From Halomonas heilongjiangensis (GTDB lineage: Bacteria; Pseudomonadota; Gammaproteobacteria; Pseudomonadales; Halomonadaceae): 53,000 bases of DNA. The stretch spans positions 1-53,000 of the forward strand of contig NZ_PNRE01000068.1 of the NCBI RefSeq assembly GCF_002879645.1, read 5' to 3'. Shown here in pieces: positions 1-7,534 of this stretch (position 1 is its first letter; each line of letters opens with the position of its first letter). Below the pieces are notes generated by a model that saw nothing but the letters and a program-made list of their open reading frames with translations, was not told the DNA's origin and did not search any database. A program made the translations under genes and the position numbers.

Positions 1-189
1 GGCCGGGGCAGTCGGATCCATGCTCGGATCGGCCGGTGCCGCCGGGTCTGCCGGTTCGGCCGGCGCCGCGGGGTCGGCCGGTGCCGCCGGATCCTCTTCG
101 TGAAAATCGGCGAAAGCCAGCGGGCTGGCCATCAGGCCGAAGGAAACACCGAGAATACCGAGCTTCTTGAGAAAGTCCTGAGACATCAT
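1..189 (-). CDS. Exported Ala/Pro/Asp-rich protein, C-terminus beyond window
   Basis: Only the first 63 residues are in the window; the 3' end lies beyond base 1. The start is the first of two consecutive ATG codons at 189, with a strong GGAGG Shine-Dalgarno at 196-200. Residues 1-27 look like a Sec signal peptide: Lys8-Lys9, a hydrophobic core, and a likely cut after the Ala-Phe-Ala at 25-27. The mature part begins with an acidic stretch and becomes a low-complexity PAAPADP-type repeat. I do not recognise a family. It could be a periplasmic or envelope spacer protein. Its neighbour at 282-653 is also a small, exported, acidic repetitive protein on the same strand, so the two may be co-expressed. 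Confidence 0.6.
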   Translation of the reverse strand, partial: MMSQDFLKKLGILGVSFGLMASPLAFADFHEEDPAAPADPAAPAEPADPAAPADPSMDPTAPA

Positions 190-281
190 CTTGCACCTCC
201 ATCCACTTCCATTCGCTGGAGAATCAGCTTGTGTCGCCGGCCGCCGCGACGGCTGGCATACGTGAGGTCGGGTGACCCTCA

Positions 282-653
282 TCAGGAGTCTTCCTCCTCC
301 TCGTCACCCAACATCGGTTCATCGCCACTCATGGGGTCCTCTTCTTCCACCGGTTCATCACTCCCCATGGGCTCCTCTTCCATCGGTTCATCGCTCCCCA
401 TGGGCTCCTCTTCCATCGGTTCCTGAATCGGTTCCTGGCTGCCCATGGGCTCCTCATTCGCTCCGGCACCATCCTGCATGCCGGGATCCTGAGCCGGCTC
501 CTCCATGGGAGCATCCTGCTCCAGCGGTGGCATGTCGTCGTCGTCGCCACAGCCGGCCAGGGTCAGGGTGCCCAACGACAGCGCCACGATGGAGGCGGCG
601 GCTGCCAGGCGGCGTCCAGTGCCGGGGATACGAGTCTGCTTGTCGTGCGTCAT
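282..653 (-). CDS. Small acidic lipoprotein with Met/Glu/Pro-rich repeats
   Basis: A 123-residue protein. I chose ATG 653 rather than the upstream in-frame start at 698 because a basic N-terminal segment (residues 1-16, ending Arg-Arg) then runs straight into a hydrophobic stretch and a lipobox, TLAGC, with lipidation Cys35. The +2 residue is Gly, which in gammaproteobacteria would not retain it in the inner membrane. After Cys35 come four Asp residues and then imperfect 11-residue repeats of the form MEEEPMGSDEP, ending in an acidic tail. No known domain is visible. The composition (Asp/Glu/Met/Pro) would suit a disordered, cation-binding or spacer lipoprotein, but that is speculation. Confidence 0.65.
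   Translation of the reverse strand: MTHDKQTRIPGTGRRLAAAASIVALSLGTLTLAGCGDDDDMPPLEQDAPMEEPAQDPGMQDGAGANEEPMGSQEPIQEPMEEEPMGSDEPMEEEPMGSDEPVEEEDPMSGDEPMLGDEEEEDS
328..426. repeat. 33-bp tandem repeat, three copies, inside the lipoprotein gene
   Basis: Copies occupy 328-360, 361-393 and 394-426. The last two are nearly identical, and the first carries several substitutions. The unit is a multiple of three, so each copy adds or removes 11 residues without breaking the frame. A diverged partial copy follows downstream of 426. Confidence 0.75.
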
Positions 654-879
654 GTGGAAGGTCCCCCCTGTCGTTCCATGTTCACCCTGAAGCAGCACAA
701 GGCATGCCAGTCACGGCCACTTCAAAAAAAAACCTTTAATATCAATAGAATGAAAAGAGCATACGGCCCTCTCCTCGCTTGCCAGGGGGGCTGGTACGCT
801 GGTGCAAACTGACACATGGGTCAGGACTGCCTCATCGCGACGGACGAGCCCCGGTGCGTTTCGCCGATGCCAGGCCAGA

Positions 880-922
880 AATGCGACGGGGAGGCATCCG
901 CTGGATGCCTCCCCGTCGCATT
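880..922 (-). terminator. Strong hairpin after the ABC transporter operon
   Basis: Perfect 20-bp inverted repeat, arms 880-899 and 903-922 with a 3-nt loop, 17 bases past the stop of the last permease gene. On the minus strand it is followed by only a short T-run (TTTC), so it may end transcription, protect the 3' end, or both. Confidence 0.7.
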
Positions 923-939
923 CGAAGCGCGCCGCAAGA

Positions 940-1791
940 TCAGCCGGGCGTGAGCCCCCGTAGCCGCTCGCCGCGACGGCGCAGCAACTCGAGGGTGGTG
1001 AGCAGCAGCATCGAGAGCAGCACCAACAGGGTCGCCACGGCCAGGATGGTGGGGCTGATCTGTTCGCGGATGCCCGACCACATCTGGATCGGCATGGTGC
1101 GCTGACCGGGCCCGGCGATGAACAGCACCACCACCACCTCATCGAAGGAGGTGATGAAGGCGAACAGCGCTCCCGAGACCACCCCCGGCGTCACCAGCGG
1201 CAACACCACCTTGAAGAAGGTGCGCGTGGGGTTGGCGCCCAGGCTGTGGGCGGCCCGGATCAGGGTGGTGTCGAAGCTCGACAGGGTCGCCGTGACGGTG
1301 ATCACCACGAAGGGAATGCCCAGGGCGGTATGGGCCAGGATCACCCCCAGGTAGGTCTGGGCCAGGTTGACCTTGGAGAAGAAGAAGAACATCGCCGCAG
1401 CGGAGATGATCAGTGGCACGATCATCGGCGAGATCAGCAGCGCCATGATGACCCCCCGGGCCGGCATGTGACGGCTGGAGAGCCCCAGCGCGGCGATGGT
1501 GCCGAGCACCGTCGCCAGTATCGTCGAGGCGATGCCGATGATGAAGCTGTTCTTGATGGCACCGAGCCAGGCCCGGGAGGTGAAGAAGTCCTCGTACCAG
1601 CGCAGCGAGTAGCCCGCCGGGTCGAAGGTCAGCATCTCCTGGCTGAAGGTGAAGTAGGGCTGGGCGTTGAACGACAGCGGGATGATGATCAGCAGCGGTC
1701 CCACCAGGAACAGGAAGACCAGTGCGCAGAGGCCCAGGAAGACATAGTGCCAGAGGCGTTCGCCACGGGTGGCATAGGAAGGAATGGCCAT
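940..1791 (-). CDS. ABC transporter inner-membrane permease, PotC type
   Basis: 283 residues, the usual length for the second permease of spermidine/putrescine-type importers. A hydrophobic segment at about residues 16-36 is followed by further membrane segments. The coupling (EAA) loop is visible as the segment with RAAHSLGANPTRTFFKVVLP around residues 180-200. It would form the membrane channel with the 1796-3049 product and be driven by the ATPase at 4391-5530. The start at 1791 lies 5 nt after the stop of the upstream permease and has only a weak ribosome site, so translational coupling is likely. Substrate cannot be read from sequence; polyamines, opines or other cationic amines are family options. 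Confidence 0.85.
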   Translation of the reverse strand: MAIPSYATRGERLWHYVFLGLCALVFLFLVGPLLIIIPLSFNAQPYFTFSQEMLTFDPAGYSLRWYEDFFTSRAWLGAIKNSFIIGIASTILATVLGTIAALGLSSRHMPARGVIMALLISPMIVPLIISAAAMFFFFSKVNLAQTYLGVILAHTALGIPFVVITVTATLSSFDTTLIRAAHSLGANPTRTFFKVVLPLVTPGVVSGALFAFITSFDEVVVVLFIAGPGQRTMPIQMWSGIREQISPTILAVATLLVLLSMLLLTTLELLRRRGERLRGLTPG

Positions 1792-1795
1792 TGGA

Positions 1796-3049
1796 TTACC
1801 CCAGCTTGACCTTGTCGACGCCGACCAGGCGATTGAAGACCAGATAGAAGACCACCACCACGAACAGCAGGATCGAGGCGATCGCCGCGGCGAGCCCCCA
1901 GTTCAACGAGGTCTGCATGTGGTAGGCGATGTTGTTGGTGATGAAGCGCCCGGACTGACCGCCCACCAGCGCCGGGGTGATGTAGTAGCCGATCGACAGG
2001 ATGAACACCAGGATGCCGCCGGCGGCGATGCCAGGGATGGTCAACGGGAAGTAGACCCGCCGGAAGCTGAGGAAGGGCCTGCCGCCCAGCGAGCGGGCGG
2101 CGCGCATGTAGCTCGGCGGAATGGTCTTCATCACCGAGTAGAGCGGCAGGATCATGAACGGCAGCAGGATATGCGTCATGGCGATGATGGTGCCGGTCTT
2201 GTTGTGGATCATCTGCCAGCGCGCCTCGTCGGCGATCACCCCGATGGCCACCATCATGTCATTGAGCACCCCCTGGGACTGCAGGATGGCGATCCAGGTG
2301 GTGGTGCGCACCAGCAGCGAGGTCCAGAACGGCAGCAGCACCAGGATCATCAGCAGGTTGGAGTGTCGCAGCGGCAGGTTGGCGAGCAGGAAGGCCACCG
2401 GGTAGCCGAGCAGCAGGGTCATGCCGGTGATCACGGCACTCATCCAGAAGGTGCGCCAGAACAGGGACACATGGATCTCGAGATGAGGCGGCACCTTGAC
2501 GAGCTCGCCGTCAGGGGTCAGCTGGCGATCCACCGCCGCCAGATAGTAGGAGGGCGTATAGGGCGAGGCTTCGCGCCGGATCAGCTTCCAGGTGTCGAGC
2601 TCCCCCCAGGTGGCGTTGATCTCGATCAGCGCCTCGCGGTAGGGCGGCTCGATGGCGTGCGCCGATCGCGCGGTGCGGGTGATCGTCGAGCGCATGCCGG
2701 ACTTCTCGTAGTTCAAGCGGCTCGACAGCAGCCCGAGGTTGCGGGCCGCCTGGCCCTCGCGCAGGTCCTCCACCAGGGCGGCAAAAGCCGGCTCGTCGGG
2801 TAGCGACTCGCCGTCCCACCCCTCCAGGGCCGCGACGGTACGCGACAGCTGGGTGGAGACCTCGGGGTTGTCGACGCTGCGCCACAGCATGTCGAAGATC
2901 GGCATGACGAAGGCGACCACCAGGAACAGCAACAACGGCGACACCAGCAGGAAGGCCTTGACCTTCGAGCGGCGCACGGCGCGGCGCAGGCTGACCTTGA
3001 GCGGCACGCCATCGGCGGTGGTCAGGGGAGCAGGGGGTGATTCGGACAC
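1796..3049 (-). CDS. ABC transporter permease, PotB type, with long periplasmic loop
   Basis: 417 residues, starting at a GTG codon (3049) preceded by GAGAGG. This is well over 100 residues longer than a classic PotB. The extra length is a hydrophilic stretch between the first membrane helix (about 30-52) and the second (about 200). The C-terminal half is a normal binding-protein-dependent permease with an EAA-type loop (RAARSLGGRPFLSFRRVYFP, around 320-340). Permeases with such a loop exist in the PotB-like family, and the loop may contact the binding protein. It sits between the binding-protein gene and the PotC-like permease in one leftward operon. Confidence 0.85.
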   Translation of the reverse strand: MSESPPAPLTTADGVPLKVSLRRAVRRSKVKAFLLVSPLLLFLVVAFVMPIFDMLWRSVDNPEVSTQLSRTVAALEGWDGESLPDEPAFAALVEDLREGQAARNLGLLSSRLNYEKSGMRSTITRTARSAHAIEPPYREALIEINATWGELDTWKLIRREASPYTPSYYLAAVDRQLTPDGELVKVPPHLEIHVSLFWRTFWMSAVITGMTLLLGYPVAFLLANLPLRHSNLLMILVLLPFWTSLLVRTTTWIAILQSQGVLNDMMVAIGVIADEARWQMIHNKTGTIIAMTHILLPFMILPLYSVMKTIPPSYMRAARSLGGRPFLSFRRVYFPLTIPGIAAGGILVFILSIGYYITPALVGGQSGRFITNNIAYHMQTSLNWGLAAAIASILLFVVVVFYLVFNRLVGVDKVKLG

Positions 3050-3106
3050 GCAGGCCTCTCCATCGGGCGAAGAAAGCGATCGGGATCATCGGCGGGAACG
3101 ACAGGT

Positions 3107-3133
3107 GCCGCCACCCGCCGGGCGGGTGGCGGC
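3107..3133 (-). promoter_or_regulatory. Intra-operon hairpin between binding protein and permease genes
   Basis: Two 13-base arms, 3107-3119 and 3121-3133, are exact reverse complements, separated by one base. The hairpin starts 7 bases past the stop of the binding-protein gene and 58 bases before the permease start. Such hairpins in ABC importer operons commonly stabilise the upstream message or attenuate read-through, giving binding protein in excess of permease. No T-run follows, which favours attenuation or stabilisation over full termination. Confidence 0.6.
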
Positions 3134-3139
3134 GCGGCC

Positions 3140-4258
3140 TCACTGGGCCAGCCAGGCGTCGAAGCGCTGAGTCAGCTCGTCGTTGTAGTCGGCCCAGAAT
3201 TCGTCATCCTTTGGGATGGCGGTGGCGAAGTTGGGACCGTAGGTCGGCATGTGCTCTTCCATCTCGATGCCGGTCTCGGCATGGGTCGAGACGAACTCCG
3301 CCGAGGACTTCCGCGCCGGGCCGTAGGAGATGTACTTCGCCTGGTCGGCGAGGCGCTGGGTATCGGTCGCGAAGTAGAGATAGTCCTTGACCTTGTCGAG
3401 CTTGCCGGTGGGTACCACCCAGCCGTCGAGCTCGAACACCTGGGCATCCCAGATGATCTCGAAGGGCTGGTTCTCGCTGACCATGGCATCGAAGATCCGC
3501 CCGTTGTAGGCCGAACCGAAGGCCACCTCCTTGTCGGCGAGCAACTGGGGCGGCTGGGCGCCCTCCTCCCACCAGATCACCTCGTCCTTGATGGTATCGA
3601 GCTTGGCGAAGGCCCGCTGGATGCCCTCCTCGGACTCGAGCACGTCGTAGACGTCTTCCGGGGCCACGCCGTCCGCCACCAGCGCCCACTCGAGGTTGTT
3701 GATCGGCTTGCGCAGCAGGGTCCGCTTGCCCGGGAAGTTCTCCAGGTCGAAGACATCGGCGATGGTGCTGGGCTGGTTGTCCTCGGGGAACATCTCGGTG
3801 TTGAAGGCGACGATGTTGGAATAGACGATCGAGGCGACGAAGCACTCGCCCAGGGCACCGTCGACGAAATCCTCGCTGGGCGGGGTGCCGTCGGGGGCGT
3901 CGGCCAGCAGCTCGTCATGATCCAGGGGTTCGAGCAGCCCTTCGGCGCAGGCGATCATGGCATCCGACGGCAGCATGTCGACCAGGTCCCAGGTGACGTT
4001 GCCGGCCTGGAACTGGGCACGCAGCCCGGCCAGGGCGTTGCCGCTGCGGTCGATGTTGACGATCTCGCCGCCGTTCATCTCCGTCCAGGGCTCGTGATAG
4101 GCCTTCTGCTGGCTCATGCTGTAGGCCCCGCCCCAGGAGACGATATTGAGCGTCTCCTGGGCCTGGACTGTGGCCGCCAGGCCGATAGTGGTGACGCCGG
4201 CCACGGCAATGGCACTGCCGAGACGGCCCTTGCGACTGATCACTTCCCGCTTCTTCAT
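3140..4258 (-). CDS. Periplasmic substrate-binding protein, PotD-like
   Basis: 372 residues from ATG 4258, which has GGAGA six bases upstream. The in-frame GTG at 4270 is less likely because it would put the Shine-Dalgarno inside the coding region. The N-terminus MKKREVISRKGR plus a hydrophobic core ending VQAQE is a Sec signal peptide with cleavage near residue 34. The mature protein opens with the typical family strand LNIVSWGGAYS. It delivers ligand to the two permeases encoded downstream. The family covers spermidine/putrescine and related compounds; the ligand here is not determinable. Confidence 0.85.
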   Translation of the reverse strand: MKKREVISRKGRLGSAIAVAGVTTIGLAATVQAQETLNIVSWGGAYSMSQQKAYHEPWTEMNGGEIVNIDRSGNALAGLRAQFQAGNVTWDLVDMLPSDAMIACAEGLLEPLDHDELLADAPDGTPPSEDFVDGALGECFVASIVYSNIVAFNTEMFPEDNQPSTIADVFDLENFPGKRTLLRKPINNLEWALVADGVAPEDVYDVLESEEGIQRAFAKLDTIKDEVIWWEEGAQPPQLLADKEVAFGSAYNGRIFDAMVSENQPFEIIWDAQVFELDGWVVPTGKLDKVKDYLYFATDTQRLADQAKYISYGPARKSSAEFVSTHAETGIEMEEHMPTYGPNFATAIPKDDEFWADYNDELTQRFDAWLAQ

Positions 4259-4390
4259 TGGATTCTCCACTTGTTGTTGTCACGCTTGTGTCGTCGTTCG
4301 TCCGGCACTCCTGCCGGCACCGGGTCCGCGACCCGGCATCCTTCCCTGCAACAGCCTGCTCGGGTTCCGTCTGCCCGAACACGCGGGGAG

Positions 4391-5530
4391 TCAGGCATCC
4401 AGGGCGCGGCAGTCCCCCCAGGACCAGCCGACCTCGATGGTCTGCCCCGGCGTCAGCGCCGGATGTCCCTTGGCGTTGGGCGTCTTGATGATGAATTCGT
4501 CGTTGCCGCAGACACGCAGCCGTGTGCGCAGGTGATCGCCGAGATAGATGACCTCCATCACCTCGCCGTGGAAGCGATTGTCGTGGTCCGTGTCCTCGCC
4601 ACCGACGAGGATATCGACCCGCTCCGGGCGCAGCGAGAGCGTGGTGCGCGACCCTGCCCCTCCCGAGGCCACCGCCCTCGCCAGCACCGTCTCGCCGCTG
4701 TCGAGGCGCACCCGGCAGCGCTCGCCGCTGTTCTCCACCACCTCGCCGACCAAGCGATTGTTCTCACCGATGAAGTAGGCAACGAAGGCATTCTCCGGCT
4801 CCTCGTAGAGGGTCTCGGGGGAAGCCAGTTGCTGCACGACGCCGTCGTTGAACACCGCGATGCGGTCCGACATGGTCAGCGCCTCGGTCTGGTCGTGGGT
4901 GACGTAGATCATGGTCACCCCGAGGCTGGCATGGATCCGCTTGATCTCGTACTGCATCTCCTCGCGCAGGTTCTTGTCCAGCGCCCCCAGGGGCTCGTCC
5001 ATCAGCACCAGGTCGGGCTCGAAGACCAGGGCCCGGGCCAGGGCGACCCGCTGCTGCTGGCCACCGGAGAGCTGGGCCGGGCGGCGGTCACCGAACTCCT
5101 CGAGGCGCACCATCGCCAGGGCACGCGCCACCTTGCGCTTGATCTCCTCCCGGGAGAGATGGCGCACTTCCAGCGGGAAGGCGAGGTTCTCGGCCACCGT
5201 CATATGAGGAAAGAGGGCGTAGTTCTGGAAGACCATGCCGATGCCCCGCTTGTGGGGCGGCAGGCCGCTGATCGGTTCGTTCTTGAGCAGGATCTCGCCG
5301 TGGGTCGGGGTCTCGAACCCCGCCATCATCATCAGGCAGGTGGTCTTTCCCGAGCCCGAGGGGCCCAGCAGGGTGACGAATTCGCCCCGATGAATATCCA
5401 GGTTGAACCCCTTGACGACCAGTTCGACACCGTCATAACTCTTCTGGACATTGACGAAACGGGCAAAACACGACGACGCTTCTATTGTCGCTGCCGTTTC
5501 CTCCCCGGCTTCTGCAAGGGTCTCGTTCAT
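4391..5530 (-). CDS. ABC importer ATPase, PotA-like
   Basis: 379 residues, normal for the MalK/PotA class with a C-terminal TOBE regulatory domain. Visible motifs: Walker A GPSGSGKT (about residue 56), Q-loop in VFQNYALFPHMTV, signature LSGGQQQR, Walker B LVLMDEP, and the switch histidine in YVTHDQTEA. The C-terminal third (from about 285) is the TOBE region. ATG 5530 has GGGAG at a good distance. It is the first gene of the leftward operon, so expression of the importer probably starts in the 5531-5738 gap, where a 14-bp tandem repeat occurs. Confidence 0.9.
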   Translation of the reverse strand: MNETLAEAGEETAATIEASSCFARFVNVQKSYDGVELVVKGFNLDIHRGEFVTLLGPSGSGKTTCLMMMAGFETPTHGEILLKNEPISGLPPHKRGIGMVFQNYALFPHMTVAENLAFPLEVRHLSREEIKRKVARALAMVRLEEFGDRRPAQLSGGQQQRVALARALVFEPDLVLMDEPLGALDKNLREEMQYEIKRIHASLGVTMIYVTHDQTEALTMSDRIAVFNDGVVQQLASPETLYEEPENAFVAYFIGENNRLVGEVVENSGERCRVRLDSGETVLARAVASGGAGSRTTLSLRPERVDILVGGEDTDHDNRFHGEVMEVIYLGDHLRTRLRVCGNDEFIIKTPNAKGHPALTPGQTIEVGWSWGDCRALDA

Positions 5531-5610
5531 GCAAACTCCCGGTAAAGTCCCGCTGCGGCAAGGCGAGTGATCCGACCCGGCACCGCCGCATCACAGGACC
5601 TGAGTGATTT

Positions 5611-5638
5611 ATTCTTGTAACCTAATTCTTGTAACCTA
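5611..5638 (-). promoter_or_regulatory. Tandem 14-bp repeat upstream of the ABC operon
   Basis: Two exact, adjacent copies (5611-5624 and 5625-5638) of attcttgtaaccta lie 81-108 bases upstream of the ATPase start, in an A/T-rich patch of an otherwise GC-rich intergenic region. Position suggests promoter or operator sequence for the ABC operon. The regulator is unknown. Confidence 0.5.
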
Positions 5639-5738
5639 ATGTGTAGCACCGACAATAAGTGCTGCACGGGGAGCATCGCAATCCCCGCTGTGGACAATTA
5701 GAGTTGAACACCCGTGTACACACCCCCTGGAAAGTCTG

Positions 5739-6740
5739 CTACGTCCGCATGGCACCTGGAGACGCGGAGGCAGGTGCCCGCCCCTTGACGACCAGCACCA
5801 CCCCGGCGATGGCGATGGCCATGCCCGCCAGCGCCGGGAGCGGGAGCCGCTCGTCGAAGAGGATCCAGGCCTCCAGCGCCGTCACCGGGGGTACCAGGTA
5901 GAAGAGGCTGGCGACCCGCGAGGCCTCGCCGCGCTTGATCAGCGCCATCAGCAGCAGGATGGCGGCGATCGACAGCACCAGCACCAGCCAGCCCAGGGTC
6001 AGGGCGAAGGTCGGGGTCCAGTCGATGCGGCGCTCCTCGAACAGCAGCGCCCCCAGCCCGAGTACCACCCCGGCACCCAGGTATTGCACCACGGTACCCG
6101 AGAGCAGCGGCATCCCCACGCAGTGGCGCTTCTGGTAGAGGGTACCCAGCGAGATGCCGACCAGCGCCACCAGCACGCTGGCGAGCGCGCCGATGCCGAA
6201 GCCCTGGAAGAGGCCGTCACCCGGAGCCAGCTTGCCGCCGAGTACCAGGGTGATGCCGGCGAGCCCCAGCGCCAGGCCGACCCACTGGCGGGGTGCCAGC
6301 CGCTCGTCGAGCAGCGGCCCGGCGAGCACGGCGGTCAGCAGCGGCTGGAGCCCCACCAGCAGCGAGGCCAGTCCCGCCGGCATGCCCTGGTAGATGCCGT
6401 AGAAGACCCCGCCCAGATAGGCGCCGTGCACCAGCAGCCCGGAGACGGCGATATGCCCCCACAGCCGTGCTCCCCGGGGCCAGCCGCCTCCCAGCAGCTG
6501 GACCAGCGGCACCAGCAGCGCCAGGGTCAACACGAAGCGCACGAACAGGAAGGTGAAGGGTTCGGCGTAGGGCAGGCCGAACTTGGCGCCGATGAAGCCG
6601 GTGCTCCAGAGCGCCACGAACAGGATGGGCATGGCGGCCAGCCAGGCCGAGGAGAGCGGGGAGGCGGACGATGAGGTCATTTCGAGGGCGACATCCGGGT
6701 CAGGGGTTCCAGGGGCATCGATGGAGACGGCTTCGACCAT
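5739..6740 (-). CDS. EamA/DMT-family membrane transporter
   Basis: 333 residues with about ten hydrophobic segments arranged as two EamA repeats, roughly residues 36-165 and 175-320. The pattern (Pro-Ile-Leu-Phe-Val-Ala-Leu-Trp-Ser-Thr-Gly-Phe start, and a second repeat with PPVTALEAWILFDERL) is typical of drug/metabolite transporters, many of which export amino acids or amines. The start at 6740 has a poor ribosome site. An internal ATG at 6680 would remove a 20-residue acidic leader and is a real alternative. It stands alone, divergent from the 7008 gene, with no sign of co-transcription with the ABC operon. Substrate unknown. Confidence 0.8.
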   Translation of the reverse strand: MVEAVSIDAPGTPDPDVALEMTSSSASPLSSAWLAAMPILFVALWSTGFIGAKFGLPYAEPFTFLFVRFVLTLALLVPLVQLLGGGWPRGARLWGHIAVSGLLVHGAYLGGVFYGIYQGMPAGLASLLVGLQPLLTAVLAGPLLDERLAPRQWVGLALGLAGITLVLGGKLAPGDGLFQGFGIGALASVLVALVGISLGTLYQKRHCVGMPLLSGTVVQYLGAGVVLGLGALLFEERRIDWTPTFALTLGWLVLVLSIAAILLLMALIKRGEASRVASLFYLVPPVTALEAWILFDERLPLPALAGMAIAIAGVVLVVKGRAPASASPGAMRT

Positions 6741-7007
6741 ACTGTGCCACCGCGGTTTAGCAAAGTGCGATGTCCAGAGCGGAAAATTTAATCGACAATG
6801 AGTCTACTTATCATTTGCCAGTACTCATCCGGAACGCGCCCATGGCGGTCCTCATGGCGAAGCGGTGACTCATGGCGTCTCTCAAAGGCTACGGATGTTA
6901 ATCTGCACGTACTTCTTGTTTCATTTAATTACATGAAAATTCTGAACGGGGCCCGCTCGCCGTCGTCTCAGGGAGGCCATTCATACCGCAACACCCTGGA
7001 GGTATTC

Positions 7008-7394
7008 ATGAAAAGGATGACTGCACTGTTCTCGGCTGCCCTGCTTTCCGCGGGCATGATGACCGCCACGGCTCATGCCCAGCAGGACCCGGCCCAGGCG
7101 CCCGAGCAGCCGCAGGCGGCGGCTCCGGCCCAGGACTTCTCCGACGAGCAGCTGCAGCAGTTCGCCGATGCCTCCCAGGAGATCGCCGTGATTTCCCAGG
7201 AGTACACCGAGCGACTGCAGGCTGCCGACGACGAAGCGTCCCAGCAGGAAGTGCGCATGGAAGCCAACGACAGGATGGTCGAGGTGGTCGAGGACAGCGG
7301 TCTCGACGTGGATACCTTCAACGCCATCGGCCAGGCCATCCAGCAGGACCCCGAGCTGATGCAACGGGTTCAGGAGATGGCGAATCCCTCCTGA
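7008..7394 (+). CDS. Exported DUF4168-like protein
   Basis: 128 residues from ATG 7008, which has GGAGG 7 bases upstream; the open frame extends further 5' without a credible ribosome site. Residues 1-24 form a signal peptide ending AHAQ. After a Pro/Ala/Gln linker, the body (about 45-125) is helical and acidic and resembles DUF4168 (FSDEQLQQFADA start, with a C-terminal segment FNAIGQAIQQDPELMQRVQEM). The domain is found in secreted or periplasmic proteins of unknown function. A 13-bp terminator hairpin follows at 7428. Monocistronic. Confidence 0.75.
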   Translation: MKRMTALFSAALLSAGMMTATAHAQQDPAQAPEQPQAAAPAQDFSDEQLQQFADASQEIAVISQEYTERLQAADDEASQQEVRMEANDRMVEVVEDSGLDVDTFNAIGQAIQQDPELMQRVQEMANPS

Positions 7395-7427
7395 GGGAAT
7401 CCTGCGCTCACCGCGGCCAGCGGTACC

Positions 7428-7456
7428 GAGGGCCACCCCGTCACGGGGTGGCCCTC
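7428..7456 (+). terminator. Hairpin after the DUF4168 gene
   Basis: 13-bp perfect stem, arms 7428-7440 and 7444-7456 with a 3-nt loop, 33 bases past the stop. It is not followed by a clear T-run. Confidence 0.65.
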
Positions 7457-7534
7457 GTCGTATGGGGTGGCTTTACAGCCCGGGGCCTTGCCTCCAGACT
7501 GGTCGGGACCGAGACGATTGCCGGAGCCTGACGC

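Noticed and set aside
3251..5545. Open frame of 764 residues on the plus strand across the ABC genes
   Set aside because: Antisense shadow of the binding protein and ATPase genes, spanning their intergenic region; composition is typical of the reverse complement of GC-rich genes.
6841..6880. Three CATGGCG words upstream of the DUF4168 gene
   Set aside because: Spacing is irregular (13 and 17 bases) and the word is common in this GC-rich sequence.
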